Assembly (NCBI GenBank): GCA_964360255.1
Contig: CAYHVK010000001.1
Span: 124,001-188,000, forward strand
DNA from: CAYHVK01 sp964360255
Lineage (GTDB): Bacteria; Bdellovibrionota; Bdellovibrionia; Bdellovibrionales; UBA1609
Direction of reading: 5' to 3'
DNA length: 64,000 nt
A program made the translations under genes and the position numbers. Below are positions 60,359 through 64,000 of this stretch, piece after piece. How positions within the stretch are numbered: the first letter of the stretch is position 1; each line of letters begins with the position of its first letter. Under the pieces are notes generated by a model. That model was not told the origin of the DNA. It did no database searches and saw only the letters and a list, made by a program, of their open reading frames with translations.

Positions 60359-60949
60359 ATGAAACTCACAGCCCTCCCCCTCAACCCAGAATTTTACGAG
60401 CGCTCGACCGAAAAAGTGGCTCGCGATTTATTGGGCAAAATTATTTTTCATAAGTACAATGGCAAAAAATACTTAGCTCGCATCACTGAAACCGAAGCCT
60501 ATTTGGGCACCCAAGACCGCGCCTGCCACACCTTTGGTGGGCGAAAAACCGAGCGCGTAAAATCAATGTATTTAAAGGGTGGATATGCTTACATTTACTT
60601 TATTTACGGAATGTACTTCTGCCTGAATGTGGTCACTCGCGACGAGACTTGCCCTGAAGCCGTTTTAATTCGCGCAGCTGAGCCTATTCAAGGATTCAAA
60701 GATTTAGAGGACCCACGGCTGCTCGCCGGCCCCGGCAAACTCTGCCGCGAGATGAAAATCACTAAAGCCGAAGACGGCTTAAACTTGAGCAGTAAAAAAT
60801 CTTCGTTATTGATTCTTGATGACGGTTACAAATTGAAAAAATCAGAAATTATAGCAAAACCAAGGGTGGGCGTTGATTATGCTGAAGAGGCCAAAAACTG
60901 GCCCCTGCGTTTTTATATCTCAGGCCATAAAAGTATCTCGAGAACTTAA
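60359..60949 (+). CDS. mpg: 3-Methyladenine DNA glycosylase, AAG/Mpg family
   Basis: 196 residues; removes alkylated and deaminated purines. ARDLLGKIIF, RITETEAYLG with the catalytic Glu, ACHTFGGRKTERVKSMYLKGGYAYIYFIYG within two adjacent stretches, and LLAGPGKLCREMKI are family-typical. Its end overlaps the end of the convergent hybrid kinase by four bases. Confidence 0.93.
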   Translation: MKLTALPLNPEFYERSTEKVARDLLGKIIFHKYNGKKYLARITETEAYLGTQDRACHTFGGRKTERVKSMYLKGGYAYIYFIYGMYFCLNVVTRDETCPEAVLIRAAEPIQGFKDLEDPRLLAGPGKLCREMKITKAEDGLNLSSKKSSLLILDDGYKLKKSEIIAKPRVGVDYAEEAKNWPLRFYISGHKSISRT

Positions 60950-62535
60950 TTCTTTAAAAGAAGCTCATTCAAAGTCATAATGAGTTTCATGCGATCCACC
61001 GGTTTCGTCAGAACCAATGTGCAGCCGGCATCGAGGCAACGATCAGCATCCTCACGACTCGTGTAAGCTGTTAATGCAATGATAGGCTTTATATAGCCTG
61101 ACTTACGAAGCTCACGAGTGGTCTCGAGACCATCCATTCCAGGCATTTGTACATCCATTAAAATCGCATCGAAATCATTATTTTCAGCGGCTTCAAGAGC
61201 TTTTTGACCACTGAGTACACTGAGTAAATCAGCTTCAGACCCTTCAAGAAACTTATGAATCAAATCATGGTTATCTTCAAGATCATCGGTGACCAAAATC
61301 TTTTTGCCAACGAGAGTACCTGACCTTAAAAGCTTCTGCTTCTCATTAAAACCAACTAGATTTTCTTGTGTCATATCTGCCTCATGAGGAACCTGCGCGA
61401 GTAAAGCTGTGAATAAGAAAGTTGAACCGACACCAGGCTGAGTTTTTTCGATTAACAAATCGCCGCCCATAGCGCGAGCGAGCTGGCGAGAAATAACTAA
61501 TCCGAGGCCCGTGCCGCCGAAATGTTTTTTAGTCGAAGCATCTGCCTGACTGAAAGGCTGAAACAAGTTAGCGGCTTGCTCTTTGGTAAGACCAATACCA
61601 GTATCGGTCACTCTAAATTCCATTAATATTTTATCACTCAATGTTTGAGCTGTAAGCTGTACGGTGACGCGGCCCTCTTTGGTGAATTTAAGTGCGTTAC
61701 CTACCAGGTTTATGAGCACCTGTTTAAGGCGTGCCACATCTCCGACGAGACGTGCTTTAGATGCAAACTGAATATCAAAATGAAGTTCAATTTGCTTCTC
61801 TAGTGAACGCAAAAGGAGGGTTGAATTCAGATCTCGAATCATTTCCTCAAGACAGAATGGCGTGTTTTCAATTTCAAGGCGACCGGCTTCAATACGTGAA
61901 ATATCCAGAACTTCATCAATGATTTTTAAAAGCAGCGCCCCGTTGCGATGAATGGCATCGGCACATTTTTCTTTTTCTTCTTGGGTGATTCCGTCATTGG
62001 TGGCGAGAATCTCGGCGAAGCCCATGACAGCTCCAAGTGGAGTGCGAATTTCGTGAGACATATTGGCTAAGAAGCGACTTTTGGCAATATTGGCATCTTC
62101 AGCTCGCGAGCGAAGCATCTCTAATTCGATCATCTGCTCGCGAAGCTTTTGTTTCTTCTTAGCAAGACGAATAAAAACTTGGACCTTCGAGCGCACAAAG
62201 CTTGGATGGAGTGGTTTGAAAAGTAAATCAACGGCACCCGTGCCATAACCCTCAAGCATCGTAAGATCATCTTGTTGATGAGCCGTTAAAAATATAATTG
62301 GCAAATCTTGGTGACGACGCACCCCACGAATTAAACGAGCCAGCTCAAAACCATTCATAACCGGCATCTGCACGTCTAATAAAGCTAAGGCAAAATCATG
62401 TTCGCGCAAAAGAGCAAAAGCTTGATCTGAATTTTGCGCCGTGAACAACTCAGCGTCTTCGCCATCAAGCAAGTTAGTGAGAGCGCTTAGATTATCTTGT
62501 AGATCGTCGACGATTAATATTTTAACTCGACTCAT
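60946..62535 (-). CDS. Hybrid histidine kinase (REC-HK-REC)
   Basis: Soluble signalling protein of 529 residues. Receiver 1: LLDVQMPVMNG with D54. A short coiled coil (120-150) leads to the kinase: FLANMSHEIRTPLG with H161, the N box LINLVGNALKF, DTGIGL and FGGTGLGL. Receiver 2: ILMDVQMPGMDG with D461. There is no transmembrane or sensor domain, so input comes through receiver 1 or partner proteins. It is coupled to cheB by ATGA and is the last gene of the operon. Confidence 0.92.
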   Translation of the reverse strand: MSRVKILIVDDLQDNLSALTNLLDGEDAELFTAQNSDQAFALLREHDFALALLDVQMPVMNGFELARLIRGVRRHQDLPIIFLTAHQQDDLTMLEGYGTGAVDLLFKPLHPSFVRSKVQVFIRLAKKKQKLREQMIELEMLRSRAEDANIAKSRFLANMSHEIRTPLGAVMGFAEILATNDGITQEEKEKCADAIHRNGALLLKIIDEVLDISRIEAGRLEIENTPFCLEEMIRDLNSTLLLRSLEKQIELHFDIQFASKARLVGDVARLKQVLINLVGNALKFTKEGRVTVQLTAQTLSDKILMEFRVTDTGIGLTKEQAANLFQPFSQADASTKKHFGGTGLGLVISRQLARAMGGDLLIEKTQPGVGSTFLFTALLAQVPHEADMTQENLVGFNEKQKLLRSGTLVGKKILVTDDLEDNHDLIHKFLEGSEADLLSVLSGQKALEAAENNDFDAILMDVQMPGMDGLETTRELRKSGYIKPIIALTAYTSREDADRCLDAGCTLVLTKPVDRMKLIMTLNELLLKN

Positions 62536-63122
62536 AAAACGCCTCCCAATTCTGGTTTCGTGTTGAGTAGCTGATTGAGATGATCGCCAATTTGCTCAAT
62601 GGTGCCAACAAAATTTGGCTGCAAAATTCGTAAAGAGGCCGCCGGCATATAAGGCACCTCGGCATCTGCGAGTGATTGTACAATAGTATAAGCTTTATTT
62701 TCGCTTAAACGCAACAGGCCGCGGGCTCCGTCTTCATTGGCACCAGTTAATAGAAGCGCGATAACTCGGCTTTCAAATTCTTCGGCAGCAGATAAAAATG
62801 TAACATCAATAGAGGGACGCGAATGATTCACGGGCTCAGAAAAATCTAATGAAGCTATTAAATTACGCTCGATAAGTGTGTGATAATCAGGTGGTGAAAA
62901 ATAAATTTTGCCGCGCTCTAGTTTCATTTTATCTTCGATCTCGATCACTGGCACCGAGGCGGCGCTTCCGTAAACGGCTTGATGACTGATGTTCGAGGCT
63001 TTAAGTATATGGTGCACAACCACGACCGGTAACGGAAAATTCGCTGGCAACATTTTAAAAAGACGGCGAAAGGCATCTACTCCTCCCGCTGAACTGCCCA
63101 CAAGCATCACATCATATTTCAT
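62532..63122 (-). CDS. cheB: CheB methylesterase domain protein
   Basis: 196 residues consisting of the catalytic domain only, without the usual N-terminal receiver. The triad is visible: the Ser in GSSAGGVDAF, His in VVVHHI and Asp in LLTGANEDGARG. It should demethylate or deamidate glutamates on a receptor-like partner. Coupled by ATGA overlaps to cheR upstream and the hybrid kinase downstream. Confidence 0.92.
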   Translation of the reverse strand: MKYDVMLVGSSAGGVDAFRRLFKMLPANFPLPVVVVHHILKASNISHQAVYGSAASVPVIEIEDKMKLERGKIYFSPPDYHTLIERNLIASLDFSEPVNHSRPSIDVTFLSAAEEFESRVIALLLTGANEDGARGLLRLSENKAYTIVQSLADAEVPYMPAASLRILQPNFVGTIEQIGDHLNQLLNTKPELGGVL

Positions 63123-63889
63123 TGTGAGCTCCCGAGTTTACGATAAATGCGCTGGGCTTTATCAACGTCTTCAAACTTATTGTAAATGCTAGAGAAGCGA
63201 ATTGATTCTCTAGAACCCAAGCCCAGAAAACCTTTTGCAGCTAGCGAGCGGTCAAAAAGTTCAAGCACTTTATTTTGTAGGTTACGATTGAAGTAAATCA
63301 AAACGTTACGGCATAAAATTAAATTCATTTCAGTAAACACATCATCCACAACTAAGTTATGGTCTGAGAAAACTACGTTTTCGCGCAGTCTTGAGTCAAA
63401 GCAGACACTGCCGTATTCAGCCGTGTAATACTCAGAAGGAGCACGTGTACCACCCGCCTCTGTATAATTACGGGTGAACTGCTGAACCACTTCATGACTG
63501 TAAATACCTAACTTTGCCTTACTTAAAGCTTCAGGACTAATATCAGTGGCAAAAAAAGTTGTACGATCAAATAGTCCTTCTTCTTTAAAAAGAATAAGAA
63601 GACTGTAGAGCTCTTCGCCAGTGCTGCAACCAGCGCTCCAAACATTTAAGAGCGGATAGGTTTTCAAAACCGGCACCACATGTTCGCGGATGCTACGGTA
63701 AAAGCGAGGGTCACGAAAAGGTTCAGTTGTATTGACTGTTAGCCGCGGCAGAAGTTTTTGAAACTTCGTTGAATCAGATAAAATCTCATCTAACACACCC
63801 AATAGAGACCTTTTATCGCCGAGTATGGAGGTCAAACGGCGGTTCAATGAAGCCTCTGAGTACTGGCGAAAATCATAGCCGTACTTCAT
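63119..63889 (-). CDS. cheR: CheR-type methyltransferase
   Basis: SAM-dependent glutamate O-methyltransferase, 256 residues from the ATG at 63889. YGYDFRQYSEASLNRRL is the CheR helical domain, VNTTEPFRDPRFY and VWSAGCSTGEELYSL (SAM site) follow, and LILCRNVLIYFN marks the catalytic domain. The ATG has AGAAGG seven bases ahead. However, the same frame continues 17 codons upstream with CheR-like sequence (VEKHLFLEGIL), and the only start there is a CTG at 63940 with AAGGA at a suitable distance. The real N-terminus is therefore uncertain. An upstream operon partner may lie beyond the window. Confidence 0.88.
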   Translation of the reverse strand: MKYGYDFRQYSEASLNRRLTSILGDKRSLLGVLDEILSDSTKFQKLLPRLTVNTTEPFRDPRFYRSIREHVVPVLKTYPLLNVWSAGCSTGEELYSLLILFKEEGLFDRTTFFATDISPEALSKAKLGIYSHEVVQQFTRNYTEAGGTRAPSEYYTAEYGSVCFDSRLRENVVFSDHNLVVDDVFTEMNLILCRNVLIYFNRNLQNKVLELFDRSLAAKGFLGLGSRESIRFSSIYNKFEDVDKAQRIYRKLGSSQ

Positions 63890-64000
63890 CAGAATACCTT
63901 CTAAGAATAAATGTTTTTCAACAGGGTCTACACGCCTCAGACAAGATTTCCTTTATTTTGCAACCAAACTTTGAGCACAGAGAAAAGGTTGCTTAAGTTC

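Noticed and set aside
1..64000. Genomic island, prophage or insertion sequence
   Set aside because: No transposase, integrase, phage structural gene or tRNA-flanked direct repeats were seen, and codon use looks even across the window.

Overview
The window is a 64 kb stretch of chromosome from a Gram-negative bacterium, most likely a Bdellovibrio-like predator or close relative (Bdellovibrionota). The reasons are mixed. A complete classical menaquinone pathway, DapF, a LexA with an unusual operator, a TIGR02147-type regulator, a PilZ protein, many small secreted proteins and lipoproteins, a secreted HNH nuclease, a POT peptide transporter and a peptide-binding protein together fit that group. 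No 16S gene or other decisive marker is present, so the assignment is an inference. Coding density is high. I see no tRNA, rRNA, CRISPR array, prophage or insertion sequence.

Layout. 0-6.4 kb: an XRE regulator, an rRNA-methyltransferase-like gene coupled to a transketolase, adenosine deaminase and two secreted proteins. 6.4-10.7 kb (minus strand): nth, a DoxX-like membrane protein and thiBPQ, packed as overlapping genes. 10.7-20.2 kb: an acetyltransferase, lipoproteins, a pseudo-receiver/PilZ protein, an Rrf2 regulator with a DoxX target, citrate synthase, a degenerate PP2C phosphatase, and SirB1-like and DUF1993 proteins. 20.2-24.7 kb (minus): polyprenyl diphosphate synthase, a UbiA prenyltransferase, RsmJ and an aromatic amino acid hydroxylase. 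24.7-33.7 kb: the whole menaquinone pathway, menF-D-H-B-A-C-E on the minus strand, a MenI-like thioesterase, and the final methyltransferase ubiE/menG divergent from menF. 33.7-39.7 kb: glycosyltransferase, acetyltransferase, a trifunctional shikimate-pathway protein (kinase, dehydratase, dehydrogenase), a peptide-binding protein and uracil-DNA glycosylase. 39.8-46 kb: DUF1820, lexA, secreted proteins, dapF, a flavin/2Fe-2S reductase, a MerC-like protein and DUF3187. 46-54.7 kb: an esterase, a TIGR02147 regulator with a clear operator divergent from a secreted protein, DUF2914, nitroreductase, an M15 peptidase lipoprotein, an RRM/RGG RNA-binding protein, an HNH nuclease and an SDR-SRPBCC fusion. 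55-64 kb: cfa, RlmK, POT transporter, a large secreted protein, Mpg, and a CheR-CheB-hybrid kinase operon that runs off the right edge.

How it fits together. The central 13 kb can make menaquinone from chorismate plus a polyprenyl tail, and the nearby trifunctional protein supplies three shikimate-pathway steps towards chorismate. DNA repair genes (nth, ung, mpg, lexA) are scattered through the window. The strongest signals beyond ordinary annotation are the AROM-like fusion, a 76-base hairpin repeat found twice between convergent genes with the same 28-20-28 architecture, a pair of matching operators around the Rrf2 gene, four phased half-sites in front of lexA, a PP2C protein that has lost three of four metal-binding aspartates, and a CheR whose reading frame extends upstream of its first ATG.
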